From Protula sp. h YS-2021 (lineage: Eukaryota > Annelida > Polychaeta > Sabellida > Serpulidae): a stretch of DNA of 64,000 nt. The stretch's first letter is position 1. Every line of letters begins with the position of its first letter. Location of the stretch: assembly GCA_949752745.1 (NCBI GenBank), contig OX457031.1, positions 19,340,199 through 19,404,198 on the forward strand, given 5' to 3'. Under the pieces are notes generated by a model that was not told the DNA's origin, ran no database searches, and saw nothing but the letters and a program-made list of their open reading frames with translations. Shown in pieces: positions 41,630-55,100 of the stretch. The position numbers were made by a program, and so were the translations under genes.

Positions 41630-42655
41630 TTATTCCCACTTGCAAACTGTTTGCAAATGGGTATAAGTTTGTAGTTTTTCTCGAAATTTCTGTCCTTTTT
41701 TTCCCTTTTTTTTCTTTTTTTTCCGTCAAGGAGGTTTCCAGAAAACTCCTCCTAGGCTATTTGACGTAGGACGATGAAATTTGACATAGTGATAGAGGGT
41801 GACGAGATGTCGTCAAATCCACAATATTTTTTGACCTTGACCTTCAAGATCAAGGTCAAATTGAGGTCAAAGTTTTTCTGACCTCAAAGTGGTTTCTAGA
41901 AAACTCCTCCTACAGGGTTTGTCGTAAAAAGACGGCATTTGGCCGAGGTATAGAAGGTAATGAGTTGTCGTCAAATCCGTAAAATTTTTTGACCTTGAAC
42001 CTCAGAGGTCAAGGTCAAATTGAGGTCAAAATATTTTTGGAAACACCTATTTATCACGAAAAGTAGCCATTTTCGACCCTTTGGGCCTAAACAACGTTAC
42101 ATAAGAGGTACTTCGGTGACCTTAACCTTCTGGGTCACGGTCAAGGTCAAAAACCGGAAGTTGACTATTATCTCGAAAACGGTTAGAGATAGAGTGATTT
42201 TAAGCTCATTTTCGACCCTTTGGGCCTAAACAACGTTACATAAGACGTACCTCGGTGACCTTGACCTTGTGGGTCACGGTCAAGGTCAAAAAAAGGAAGT
42301 TGACTATTATCTCGGAAACGGTTAGAGATAGAGCGGTTTTGAGCTCATTTTCGACCCTTTGGGCCAAAAAGACGTTATATAAGAGTTACCTCGGTGATGT
42401 TGACCTCCTCCATCGTAGTCAAGGTCAAAAACTGTAAGTTGACCAGTATCTCAAAAACGGGAAAACTGAATTTGATTTATTTGTGCCCAAATGAGGTTAC
42501 ATTATATTCACTTCAATGGTCTCGTTCAAGATAATAATCCGGAAGCTGACAATTATGTCGAAACACTGAAAAATGTGTCTTTGACCAAATATGTTGTGTC
42601 TCTGCCCTTGCAAGTGGGTGCTATTTCGCTACGTATAGCAAAATTCGGTCTAGTT
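41630..42655 (-). mobile_element. Composite AGGTCA-rich repeat, copy 3 (inverted)
   Basis: On the minus strand this copy starts AACTAGACCGAATTTTGCTA at 42655 and passes through AAGACACATTTTTCAGTGTT. It then carries about three ~135-bp units and a tail with two AGGAGGAGTTTTCT blocks and TTTGACCTTGACC runs, and ends near TTGCAAACTGTTTGCAA (41640-41656), an inverted motif. It is the most complete uninterrupted copy. Confidence 0.75.
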
Positions 42656-42764
42656 GTTTTTTGTTTTTGTGTTTGTGTGGGTGAAAACTTTGGTAGTTGT
42701 GTTCTGTAAGTTGGGACTCCCCAGTAAACTCACGACGTTTTTAAAGGAAATGAACATTGTTCAT

Positions 42765-42840
42765 GATCAAGATATCTGGTCATGGTCAAGGTCAAGATAT
42801 CTGGTCAAGGTCAAGGTCAAGATATCTGGTCAAGGTCGAA
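42765..42840 (+). repeat. 24-bp AAGGTCAAGATATCTGGTC repeat
   Basis: Three short tandem units of TCAAGATATCTGG and GTCAAGGTCAAGG lie just outside copy 3 of the composite repeat. They are also dense in AGGTCA half-sites. Confidence 0.85.
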
Positions 42841-43904
42841 TTTGGCTGATGTTGACATATCAGCGTTGAGTGCGCATCATTTCTGAGCGGCAAGGGTCGC
42901 CCTTCCGTCAAAGTACTCCGAGCCATTGGATTATCCCGTGACATAAAACATGTACGTGCGTAAATATGCCTGGTTTTCTGTCACATATTCTGTTTCGCAA
43001 AAAAGGGGCTTGTTATGGAAACTATGACAACGGTCACTACGTAGAAAAACAAACTCAGAATTGCATTCAGAAACTCAAGAGTTGATTCGCGCACTGATTT
43101 TTTAAAACACCACAGATGATAATAACGTCCTTGATCTGACAATGCGCATTCAATGAAACTACACATCGAGGCTTTTATCAAAATCATATGCTTTTGAAGC
43201 ACAGTGAATGAATATTATATTCAATATTTCTTTTTAAAACGCTTTTTTTTTGTTGACGAAGTCAGCTCAGCAGTAACTTGTACGCTCCATGAGGCATCTT
43301 GTAACTGATGTATCAGATCTGTATCTCCCCCACCCGCCCACCCTCTCCCCCCCCCCCCCCGCGTTCCCAGCGCAGATGCTCAATTGAATCGTGCAGAGCG
43401 GACACCACAGCATGGATTGGTGTGGAAGATGGGTAGGGGGGTATGGGTGGAGGGGATTGACATTAAAAAGAAGTGACTGCAGAATAGATGACAGATGTGA
43501 CGGTGACGCTATGCTCATTCAGACCTCTGTAAAGAGTCTGATGGATTGTGACGCCTGACCTTTATGGGCTTCTGCTGAGGCGGGCACGAATTTAGAGGCC
43601 ATTACTTTTGCAGCCATTCTACACCATCGTTCTGACATCTGCATTTAGAAGTCGACGCTACCCCTTTTCATTTTTGTGTTGTTCAGAAAATGGACACAGA
43701 TAAATGGTTCAACTGGGAACACTGTAACTGGAAACATTAAGCAGAAAAAAAAAACAGTTTGGATTTAGATGCGGTGAATTTTGTACTGAAATGTGCGAAT
43801 ACTTTAGCCTCGTGCCATATTTTAATTTGTTGGCAGTTAATCCGATTAAAATCTGAAGTATGTGCCTTTGATTTAAAAAAAAGCCAAGACGAACGCATAA
43901 CACG

Positions 43905-44004
<100 letters not shown>

Positions 44005-44879
44005 CAGTTGAATAATGTAACGTAAACACGAATAACAGCGGATCGGGTTTTGTAAAGTATCTGTTCTTCCTTCTTTTCTTTATTGAAACAGTACATCAAC
44101 CACACAAGGACAACAAAGCGACCGTACTTCAAAATCTTCGATGTCTTTGACCAGTGCGGAAAGCGCAGTGGCATATACCCGTGGGTATATAGATGGGTAT
44201 ATAGATCCGCGAATGGGACCCGCGCGCGCGCGTGTGTGTGCATGTCGGGGGAGGGGACGGGGGAGACGTGACGTGTGATAGCCTGCAAGCTTGTTAGCCT
44301 GGCTGTAGGTACAAGTGTCTTGTAATTCTAATGTGAACCAGGCTCAATAGGATCTCTTCCGGGAAATCCTAGGAAATCCTGATTGAGCCTCGGTTCAAGG
44401 TGGCCATAGCCAGTGTAACAGTTGTCTGTGCGTTGACCAGCAACCGAACAAACGTCAACGTTGATTTGACATTTTGTCGTGACATCAGTTGTGAGTCTTT
44501 TTAACGTCACATAACTATTGGGTGATAATAAAAACAATGGCGATTTTTTTTTTGCAAAGCTGATATAAGCGCGCGTGAAAAGGAAAGCTCCAGTAAATTT
44601 TGCCTAAACTCGGGCACCAGTTGTGACAAGCTCTAAGGTCGACGAGTTCGAAGGCTGACAGTTTATAGCAGTTACCATAGGAATTTCACTCAGCCTCTCA
44701 TAAAGACCTAACCTATTACCTGTCTGTTACTACGCATTACAACACACAGCAGTAATAAAATCGACCCATCTAACATTATAAATAATTTCACAGCCCTAAT
44801 ATCACTATTGAAATGGTATAAGTGATGGGGGAAAAAGGCAACAAACTGTGTCCTCTGATAAAAAAAGTGTGCATATGAG

Positions 44880-45065
44880 ATGTTTAATGTTTAACGTTCC
44901 AGTAAACACTGTTACTTGCATAAGCGTTGGAAAGACGTTGCATCAGACGCCGTAGCAACGTCAAATTTTGGTTGATTAGGGACGTGGAAACAACGTTTGC
45001 CTGACGACGATGAATAGGCATCGATTATCCAACGTCTAATCAACGTTGCGAGACGGTTGCAAATG
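44880..45065 (-). mobile_element. Dispersed AACGTTGAATAGACGTC repeat, fragment C
   Basis: Words such as CCAACGTCTAATCAACGTTG and CAGTAAACACTG match the ends of copies A and B in inverted orientation. Only the terminal parts are present. Confidence 0.55.
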
Positions 45066-45185
45066 GGAGTCTATCACCCTATGTTGCATGGAGGTCGGGA
45101 AAATATCAGTCTAGAATCGCACTCCGTTCATCTATTTATATTTATGTACGACTTCGGCGCAGCTAGGACGAACGTTACTTAAAAA

Positions 45186-45790
45186 AACTAGACCGTTTTC
45201 GCTACCGAGTGGCGAAAAGTACACCTGGGGCCACAAAAAGTATGATTCTTAACTCTTAAAATTCAGATCGAATTGACCATGAGCGAGAAGGTCAAGTCAC
45301 CAAGGGATCTCTTACGTATCGTCTTTTGGGCCCAATGGGTCGAAAATATGCTCAAAATCGCCCTAACCCTTTTCCAGATAATGGTCAGCTTAAGGTTTTG
45401 ACCTTGGCTATGACTGAGGAGGTCAAGTTCACAGTGGAACCTCTTACATATCGTCTTTCAGGCCCAAAGGGTTGAAAATAAGCTCAAAATAGCTAACCGT
45501 TTTCGAGATAATTGTCACCTTCTGGATTTTTACATTGACCATGACCGAGGAGACCAAAGTCACCACTGTACCTCTTACATAACGTCTTTTAAGCAAAAAG
45601 GGTCGAAGATAAGCTCAGAATCGCTCTCTCTTTAACTGTTTTCAAGATAATGGTCAACTTTCGGTTTTGGCCTTGACCATGAGGAGGTCAAGGTCAAGGT
45701 CACCAAGCTTTCTTTTACATATTGTCTTTTAGGCCCAAACCAACTCAATATCGCTCTATCTGTAACTGTTTACTTTGAGAATTGCCTACT
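45186..45790 (+). mobile_element. Composite AGGTCA-rich repeat, copy 4
   Basis: The left end ACTAGACCGTTTTCGCTACC is followed by GGGGCCACAAAAAGTATGAT, AAAATTCAGATCGAATTGAC and about four array units. The right end is missing. A small further trace, TACACTTGGGGCCACAAAAA, lies at about 47450-47470. Confidence 0.75.
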
Positions 45791-46199
45791 CCACCTAACT
45801 GGTATGCATGTGTCTTGTTTGTAAACAACTCGAGTCAACCCCAGTGCAGAAATAAACTGTGGCCTGATTGGTTAAAAGTGTGTTTGGGATTGGACAAGGT
45901 GGTCTCTGGTCGTATTTGCGGGGTGTTCTTATTTGCGTTGTGTCGTATCCCGGGGTTGTGGTGTACTTGACATTGTTATAGTGAATCATGTGCTTCGTGA
46001 CTGTTTACGACTTTAAAAAGCTTCGGTCCATCAGAATATGTTGGTAATATTCACATAAGCGTTTGCGCTTTGGCAGAATGCATCTGTGAAAGTAAAAGTA
46101 AATTAAAAAAAACAGGATCCAACATTTTATGGTTTTATGTGGAGAAGGGGGAAAGTACACATTCTCATTGTGTTCTCATAATGTTCTCTTCAAGAGCAT

Positions 46200-46440
46200 T
46201 TGCTCCAAATAGAGGGTCGAGGGACACTTGGTATCATATCATATGTTACCAAAAGCAGGACACCCTTCGGCCAGTACTCCGAGTTTCCCACAAAAAGAGC
46301 TTCTTTCGGAACTGCACTCTGCCTTTGTTTAAAAAAAGGATATTATTTAGGGTTTTTTTTTAAAGTCATGGACACGCGTGGTAACCAATTGGTACAAGAG
46401 TGCCCCCCCCCCCCCCCCGCAACCTCCGCCGGCGTAAACG
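46200..46440 (+). mobile_element. Dispersed repeat D, copy 2
   Basis: It aligns with 30450-30830 through CAGTACTCCGAGTTTC and TTCGGAACTGCACTC, followed by a poly-C run. No recognisable protein. Confidence 0.55.
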
Positions 46441-48554
46441 ATAGAACTCGTACTGAATATATTCTGTTTGAAGAGTATGTAGGGAAAATACTGTCGTAAT
46501 ATCTGCTACCCTGACACAAAAGCAGTTCTCAAAGAAGATATTATTGAATCAATCAGCTGTAAGTACACCCATCATGCATGTCCTATTGCTGTGAATGATT
46601 ACAGCCTTGTTACAGAATATTATTGTCTTCAGAAAAAAACAAAAAAAACAATGACATCATTTAGCACTAAGCCTAGGCGAGCGTGTGAGAAAATGGTACG
46701 GTTCACAATCCAGCACATTTTCACACGTTGTTAAACATTTCATATTAACTTACGCCTGGACACCGTTCAAAAACTTTGTGAGATCACAATAAAACCCTTT
46801 TTATGTTAAATAAATAAAATAAATGCTAAAAAAGTTGTCATTTTACATAAATAATGAATTTATTATTCTTTTTTTATTTTGTGTGAATATTCGATACTAC
46901 TCAGTATTACTAGAACATAATAACCTTACGAACATGAAACTTTCTTTTTTTTGAGCAAGTACGTGTCGTATAATTTTGTCGTTAGATTTCTTTTTTCAGC
47001 AATGGTTATGAGGAAATCATTCACAGTCTTTGCAAGACTTCGTGACTGTGTAAAAATCAATGAAAATATAGAGAAAGATTTAAACATAAACGATCAGGGG
47101 GATAAGAAAGACGCTATCAATGGAAGGTGTAGGGTAGGTGGAGTCACAGATGGATTCAACGGAAGCTGTAGGGTAGGTGGAGAAATCCACACTAAAAAGC
47201 TACATTTTATCAGCCAGTCTACAGAATAAAATGAGTAATTTTGAGCTTATATTTGGTAATAAGGTGCTGCCAAAGAGCGATACAATCGACAAAATTATCA
47301 AAGTGAAACTTTATACATGTGTTTGATTTTTTTTAGGCTCTGAGTTATTCTATTATACAAGTGCATTTTCTATAACTGTGAGAGGAGCTGGTTGACAAGA
47401 AAAGTTAGCTTAACTATAACTTTAATTTTGAGGGATATGTAAGGAAAGTACACTTGGGGCCACAAAAAAGGATGTTGAGTTTACTAATGTTTCCATTGCC
47501 AACTAGAACTTGAAGCCAACTAGACTTTCTACTTGACGATAGATGTATACAATAACAATACTATTACTTAATAATAAAGATTTTCTCCTGATTGAATGAC
47601 AGGAAAAATTTTAACATGGTGGTTATGAAAGTATTGCGTTTAGTATTTGTTTACATTTAGATTAATGCAACTAACATATTAAATCGAAAAGAACGAACAT
47701 ATATTTCAAACATAGATACAAATTCACGATTTGTAAACAGGGGATTCACCAATACATCACATCTGCATTGTATTTTGCAAGTCGAACCAGCGTCTAATTA
47801 CACTTCCTTTTCATAAAGGCATTTGCTTATTTACTTATAACTATAACTTATTTACTGATGTGAAAGTGCAATAAAATTAATAGCTGCGCATCTGTCAATT
47901 TTTAATTTTAAACTTTAACTTAGAGTCCATCTAATAAAGCAAAGCGGGCCAATCATAGCAGGGACCAGCGTTTAACAAGATATCAAATTATAACATGATG
48001 ACATTCACTGTAAATATTCTTGACTCGGTAAGCTATTTATTTATTTAACAGGGATTTCTCTTACAAATTTAAATAACACATTCGTGAATTTTCTCTGAAA
48101 ACAGCAATTTATTCACAAAAATTTAATGTGAAAATGGATCATTTCCATAAACAAGGAAGCATAGTAGACAAACTGGGAAAGTCTTCGTATAAAATGCTCA
48201 AAAGAGTATTTAAAAACACTTATCCAGCAAAAGAGCAGTCAGGTACAGTCATGTACAACCAAGAACCCACACACACTACCGTGTGATGATATCGAGTGCA
48301 TTGTCATACAGTTATGACATTGTGTAATTATGACATGTTGATTACATAATGCTGGCTGAAAAACCAGACAGATAACTAACTAATGATTCAAAACTGTGTA
48401 TCGATTTTCACATCGAAAGGAATTACAATTAAAACATAACCATCCAAAATAACAGAATTTGGCGTGAAATGTGACATAATTTACATAGGATAAAAAATAT
48501 CGCTAAATTCAGGTACTGAAGTATTTCATGAATTATAGTTTGGCAATCAAGTGA

Positions 48555-48681
<127 letters not shown>

Positions 48682-48690
48682 TGTATATAT

Positions 48691-49126
48691 GGAATTAGCG
48701 GGACCAAATATATTTTGCATATTTTTAATTTTCTTATGCATCGTTTTGAATTTTTGGGCGTTTTTGATCAAAAGTCAACTATAAAGATATAACATCATGC
48801 ATGAAATAAAAAACAAAAACATATTTGGACATATAATATTATTTGTAAAGTCGAAATTTTAAGGCGGTCTCGCTAATGCCTATTATTTTAGAATATATAA
48901 TAAATACAAGACTAAATAATAGAACAAAAAAATGTATCAAAAATAACAAAAATCTCACGAAATATTGGATTGGAAATGATATTCCAATATTAATTCTGTA
49001 CAACATCATTAAAATTCATTGCTTTCAACAAATATCTCACATGTAGCACCGAAGTTAAAACTATCGAGACCGACTTTTGGTCCCAATAATTTCCTATTTT
49101 AAAGGATATTCGGTCCCGATAATGCC
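48691..49126. mobile_element. Inverted-repeat element inside a (TA)n tract
   Basis: The left end GGAATTAGCGGGACCAAATA and the right end TATTCGGTCCCGATAATGCC are imperfect complements. Internal copies of the same word occur at about 48867 (GGTCTCGCTAATGCC) and 49059-49090 (ATCGAGACC, GGTCCCAATAAT). (TA)n lies on both sides, so the element apparently inserted into a TA microsatellite. No coding capacity. Confidence 0.7.
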
Positions 49127-49129
49127 TAA

Positions 49130-49236
<107 letters not shown>

Positions 49237-49899
49237 TATATTAAAAATGAAGCAAAAATAAAGCTTGAGGTTCAGCTAAAGCTAACGCTTACGGAAATGA
49301 CGCATAATATAAGAATGAGAGAAATTTAATGACTTGGAAATAAAATAGCCCTTGCAAATTATTACTCTGATACCAACAACCTAGTTTCACAATGGAATAT
49401 TTTATACTGAAATACAGTTTGAATCTCGAATATTTGAATAAAAAATTTTTACAGATGACTTAATTAATCAGATATTAAATCTTAGTTTTCAATCAACATA
49501 TGTTCAACCGATAATAAATAAAAACGTCCATAATAACTTGGATTGCGTTGTCATCATATTATGCTGTCGTACTTAGGTCAGCTGCGAATTATTGAAAAAA
49601 AAAACTCCGAACAAGTAGAGAGTAAAGAGTTAATCAGACAATTTATCACAGCAGAATATTATACAACCGTATAAATAAGATGACTAATATGATAATAAAA
49701 TGACTTAGATCTGAATTGATTTATTTTTTCATCTCATTGGATCAGTTTCAGGATAAAAATTTAAAAATATCACAGAATTATATCACTACGAGACAAGTCT
49801 TTATCTAGTGTTTAAGAGTTTTGTACACTTCAAGCGAAAATGCTTTAAATGGACTCAGTTAAAATAGGAAACTGTTTATTTGCATTTTTTTCACTTTAA

Positions 49900-50275
49900 A
49901 CAAATGAAAACATGCCACACTAATTAACTATTTACACTGCAAATTAATTCCTTCTGAAATCAATCAAATACCCTTGTTATAACAATGCAATTACTGAAAG
50001 TTTATTCCATTAATAAACTGCCTGGAATATGCCACTCTTTTACACTGTAAAATAAATCGTTAATATACTAGTGTTTTGTACTCTGAAACAAGTAAACAGT
50101 ATGCTATTCTTTTATACCAGAAAATAAAATGGAAATATGCCACTGTTTTATGCTGTAAAATAAGCAGTAAATATGCTACTTTAAAATACACCGTGACTAT
50201 GCTGCTGTATTACTCGGTAAAATCTTTGTCACTGTGCTTGAAATAAAATACTTTTGCATGATTACGTAATCACCT
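49900..50275. repeat. Degenerate ~45-55-bp repeat downstream of the TRPM stop
   Basis: Loose units contain (A)ATATGCCACT(G/C)TTTTA followed by CTGTAAAATAA. About six decayed copies lie in the likely 3' UTR or just beyond it. Confidence 0.5.
50001..50006 (-). terminator. Possible TRPM polyadenylation signal
   Basis: AATAAA on the minus strand, about 315 bases past the stop codon. Another lies about 125 bases further on, so the choice is uncertain. Confidence 0.3.
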
Positions 50276-50321
50276 AAACAGTGAGTGTTCTAATAAAGCT
50301 GAGCTATTCGGATATATATGT

Positions 50322-50793
50322 TCATTCTTTGGTTTCATTATCATCTTTCTCATGCTCACTTTTTGCTTCTTTCTTCTGTTTTACCCTTCGCTTAACATAT
50401 GCCAATACCGGTTCAAAGTCAGACGTAATATGCTTTGTTAAATGTTTAATTTCACTTTGTAGGGATGTGACATGTTCCTGCAGTTGTTTCACTTCTTGCT
50501 TGAGCTCAAAGGAGCTTTCCTGGTGAATATCTTTATCACCATCAAGAGGGGTTAGCGACTCACCAATACCGGTGATTGTTGTTTGGCGCGATATCGGTGT
50601 TTCACCTGCACCCATTTCACTTTTATTGTCGCCTTCATTTGTTTCTTCACTCTTTCCATCGTCCTCCGTAGCATTCTCTTCTCCATCACTGCCCTCTTTA
50701 TTGTTTTGTTTACTCGCTTGAGCCATTTTGTCATCAGGTTCATTCATCTGTTTTTCTTTTACTTCATATATATCCGAGGATATATTTCGCATC
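50322..50793 (-). CDS. TRPM: TRPM exon v: coiled coil, acidic tail, stop
   Basis: After a low-complexity acidic/polar stretch (NNKEGSDGEENATEDDGK), a heptad region (SFELKQEVKQLQEHVTSLQS EIKHL) forms a predicted coiled coil. TRPM channels usually have such a helix for tetramer assembly. A lysine/glutamate-rich end and a TGA stop follow (50324-50322). Confidence 0.82.
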
Positions 50794-52082
50794 CTGTAAA
50801 ATAAACGATATGTAATCGCAATAATGAGAACTTTCCAGTGAACATCGCAAATTACATAGCGAGTTGCAATGTGGTTCAGTTTATGGAATGCTAAATAAAA
50901 CCAAAATTGCATAGATATGGAAAATGTCACTCTGCAACAGTTCAACAACTTGTTTGACATGGAACGGTTTTAATCACTGTTTTAGCTAACGTACAATGAA
51001 TTAACACAAAACAAGGAAGCAGTCTTCAGTAATGTAAATGTTACTAAGTTTGAATGTTTTCGGTAACATTGGTAACATTTCAAAAGTTAATATTTAATTG
51101 CTAGTATACACATCGCCTAGTTGCTGATATTTCCATTTCAAAAAATCTTTTTAAAATAATAAAAAAAAGTACATATACATTGACATGAGTAAAGGATTGC
51201 GTAGGGTATACCAAGTAGTATGTGACTGCAGAAGATCCTCGATTGCCGATTCTTTGTCTTTTTGCCTTTCCAGATCTTGGCTGTATTGCTTGTACGCCCA
51301 TTCTTCCGATGTCTTGTTGCGCCTTGTCGCCGGAAATCCTGTGGCATAATATTATATAATGATAATACAGCGTGATATGATATATAAAAAGCATTGTGCC
51401 AATGACATGCCAAGATAACACAGCATTGTGCCCCGTAGATATAGAATGCTAACAGAGTGATGCTCCACAAATATAGAATATATAATGATAACACGGCGTG
51501 ATACACCATAGACATACAATGGTAATGCAACCTTGTTCTCCATAGATCTATAATGAAAATACAGCGTGATGATCCGTCCCTGTAAACATTGCAAGCCTGC
51601 ACCAACATCTCGTCGCACACGACGTAGGATGAATGTCAAGTTTTGGTAGTTAATTAGGGCAAACTGGGACAATTTAGATTATTTCTTTGGACTGCGTTCT
51701 TGAATATTTTAATAAAAGCAAACAAAGTCGTAATATTAGAAAAAGTGATATTGAGAACTTCAAAACATCAGAATATAACTATATCAAATGTTAATGAATT
51801 TTATGAGCTGCAAACAACAAGGTTACTGTATCATATGCACATTTGACATATCCACCGTCATTCTAATTGAGCAAAAGTATTTTCATATAATCCATACTGA
51901 ATAAATTTTTGTACATATTTGTCAAATGGCCAACAATGAGCTACTTACGAAAATGTGAAACTCGGAGCTCCTCTTGCTTGTTGTCTGTGATGTAAAAGTT
52001 GGCGTGCATTGGATCTTTTTCAAGTAGTTCGTCGGCCTTAAAACCATGTTAGAAATAATTAGATATAGGTTACATTTTCGTT

Positions 52083-52164
<82 letters not shown>

Positions 52165-55100
52165 AACTCAAAACTATACTGTAAGAACTCAAATTTCTGT
52201 TATAAACATTAAATATAAAAAATTATTAACCTTTTTTTTAATCTTTTCTTCTGTTGGTTTTGCTTCTGCATATTCCACTAGTTCTTTGGCTCTGAAAATA
52301 TTAAAGAATTCAATTTTTACAGCAATTTATTTTTCAAAACTATTATTCATCAACAAAAGTCACTGAAAATTTTCTATGGTTACCTCTATGAAACATCTTG
52401 TCTTCAATAGAAATTTTGGAATTAACAGAAAGACAGATTGTATTTTGGTCTGTGTAGTTCTAATTTGTTAGCAACCATACTCCTTGTAATATCGAGGATA
52501 AAGTTTAGAAGCAGCTTTTTATGCTATGGCTTTTAGTGACAGAGTAATTTAAGCAATATCAACGTACTTTTTCCAAGCATTTTCTTTAGCACTTATATAT
52601 GCTTTACGTCTTAAGTTCCTTTGGCACCAAATCACGAAGTTTGCCAGTATGCAAAACACATTAAAAGGTGGAGGCAGCCATGGACTCTCGTAATACTCGT
52701 GAATTAGGTCGTATAAATGGTAGCGCCAGATAAGTCGTGATTCCGCCTCAATCTTCTCGAACGAATGGCTATTAAAATCAATAAATCAATCAATACAAAT
52801 ATATTTACTTCGGAAGTTCAGAGGTGGTACTGCAAGAAATTAGGGTAAAATTCACAGAATCGGAACCAAACTGAATTAGAATTGTTATATCACTCTTGGA
52901 AATTTGTGTGAAACACTGTGGTTTATTAATTATTGCTTGACATACTTTAAAAGGAGTTAATTTTAAAAAATCTACACGTGTACACTTATAAACCAGGGAT
53001 CGAATAGCTTTATATATCGATCATTGATGCACGTACCTAAAAATGGCAATGAGCAGGTTTAGTAACATGATGTTTGTGATAAGCATAAATATGGCAACAA
53101 GGAGGATTGCCAACCAGTTGTAACACACTTCGCTGTTGTTTTCTTTTGCTTCGCTTCTGCTGCTGTAGCATTTTTTGGAGTCAATATCCCGTCCTTCAAA
53201 CAAGTAATTGCAATTTCTTCAGCAAATAGGTGCGTTTCATAATATGTTTTACTTGTGGACAAAGAATTTAAAAACAAAATTAACAACGAAATAACGCAGA
53301 AAGGATATACATGTTTTTAAGCAACACGATTCCCGGTTTATAAACCGAGGCCAAAATTGCAACTTAAGAATCAGAATGAAAACTTGTACTTATTTACTGG
53401 AAGAGGCTGGACGAAAGCTGCATTATGTTGTATTATGAGATTAATTTGGTTATATTGTATAACAGATATGCATACCAAGACCGTCATCTTCAACAAATAG
53501 TTCGCCAAACATCTGCCAGTACGGCCTCCATGCTATGTCAACCAGGAGGTTTGTTGACGGTTTCTCATTCGGCTCCATGATGCTCTGAAACGCTATTCCA
53601 AAGCTGATGAGAAACACACTCAGCACAATGAAAAACTGTATTAAATCTGCAACCTGTAAATAAAATCAGTGGCAAGCAATATGAATGACAGAAAAATTAT
53701 AATAAGCTTCCTTGCAAAATGATGTAAGCTAGTTACAACTGCATATTAATATTGTGTAAAAAAATAACACGTAGAATTCCTAAACTTGCGCTCTAAAATT
53801 TTAAAACAAATTTAAAGGTTGTGAGGATTTTCGCTTGATAACAACATAGTCAGCGGGCTAAATATTTAATTAAATAAATATCCGCCGAGATACGAAGAGT
53901 GTGAAGATTAAGATGTCAACCTCACGGATGTCCCAACTTGGTTTTGTAGTTTTTTAAATTAATTCACATTCAAAAGAATCACAGCAGTACACATTGGGAG
54001 TTATTATGTCTTCTAAGTCACGTGGGAGAAAAGATATTTAAAATGCATCAGGGCCTCCTTATTCCGGATCGGTTTAAATATCTATTTTTCCAAGTATTCA
54101 TTTGCTAGCAATCAATGCGGGTCAAGCATTTGTGCTGGCAATAAAAAAATTTCAAGTATATACCCGGAAAGCGTTATTTAGAAATATAACGTGAAAATAC
54201 GTACAAGAACTTTAATGACAAGAAACCTGTATTGAAAATTAATCTGGCAAGTTTTGTTGCCCATTTTGTGGTATTTTAAAGACACACTAAAAAAGAAAAA
54301 CCACGTAAAGCAGCAGTAAAAAGTGTAACAAATAATTAGGCACCATATAGTGCATGCACAAAATTAAGCTTAAACTAACAAATCTATCGACAAAATCTTT
54401 GATTATGTATTAGTTTTTACATTATTTAAGTTATTTAGATGTCTCAAAAATTAAGACCATACTAATGCTCTGATAGTAATTATCCGCGGTCCAAGCACTT
54501 TAGATATGTATCCCAATCTCAAAAGTCGCAGATAGAAGAATATCAATGTTGTACTGAAGAAAAAGCGCACAATCACGAAGTCTACGTCATCTAATGTAAA
54601 GCGTAAAACCGCCGACGTCTGAAAGTCAACAGATATTATTCTGTAATGTTGTTCTTACCTCTGAAATAAATGAAAGCTTCACATCTAAAGTTACAATATT
54701 CATAATAGTTAGATAAAACAGTTTTGAAAAGGACTGAATATTGAAATAAATTTACAATTTAATGTTGAAGTGATAAAATAAGCAACTTACCACAAATAGC
54801 ACAATCATGAGAGCATCTACTATATTCCATCTTCCAGACAACCATAAGGAAAATCTGTACATCCGTGTAACGAAAAAGAAAATCTCGTACGTGCGCCATG
54901 TACTTTCCCACTCCTTTTCAGTTGTCAACTCGTACAATGGACCAGACCAGTAAGTTGAAAAAAACTGGAATCACATCGGAGCAAAACACATTTATCCAAG
55001 AGATGAATTAATTTATGAACTGCTATTTATCAAGAATAAACAGCTGCACTTAGAAACGCTTTGAAATGTGAATACTGAGGTGGATGGCAAGAATAAGTAT

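Noticed and set aside
46951..47229. 92-codon plus-strand frame with repeated CRVGG
   Set aside because: It contains a short local duplication (GTAGGGTAGGTGGAG), and neither splice nor domain support exists.
53059..53286. Alternative frame for TRPM exon q beginning upstream at EIAITCLKD
   Set aside because: It puts the S6 segment out of frame; the acceptor at 53193 restores the conserved NLLIAIF frame.
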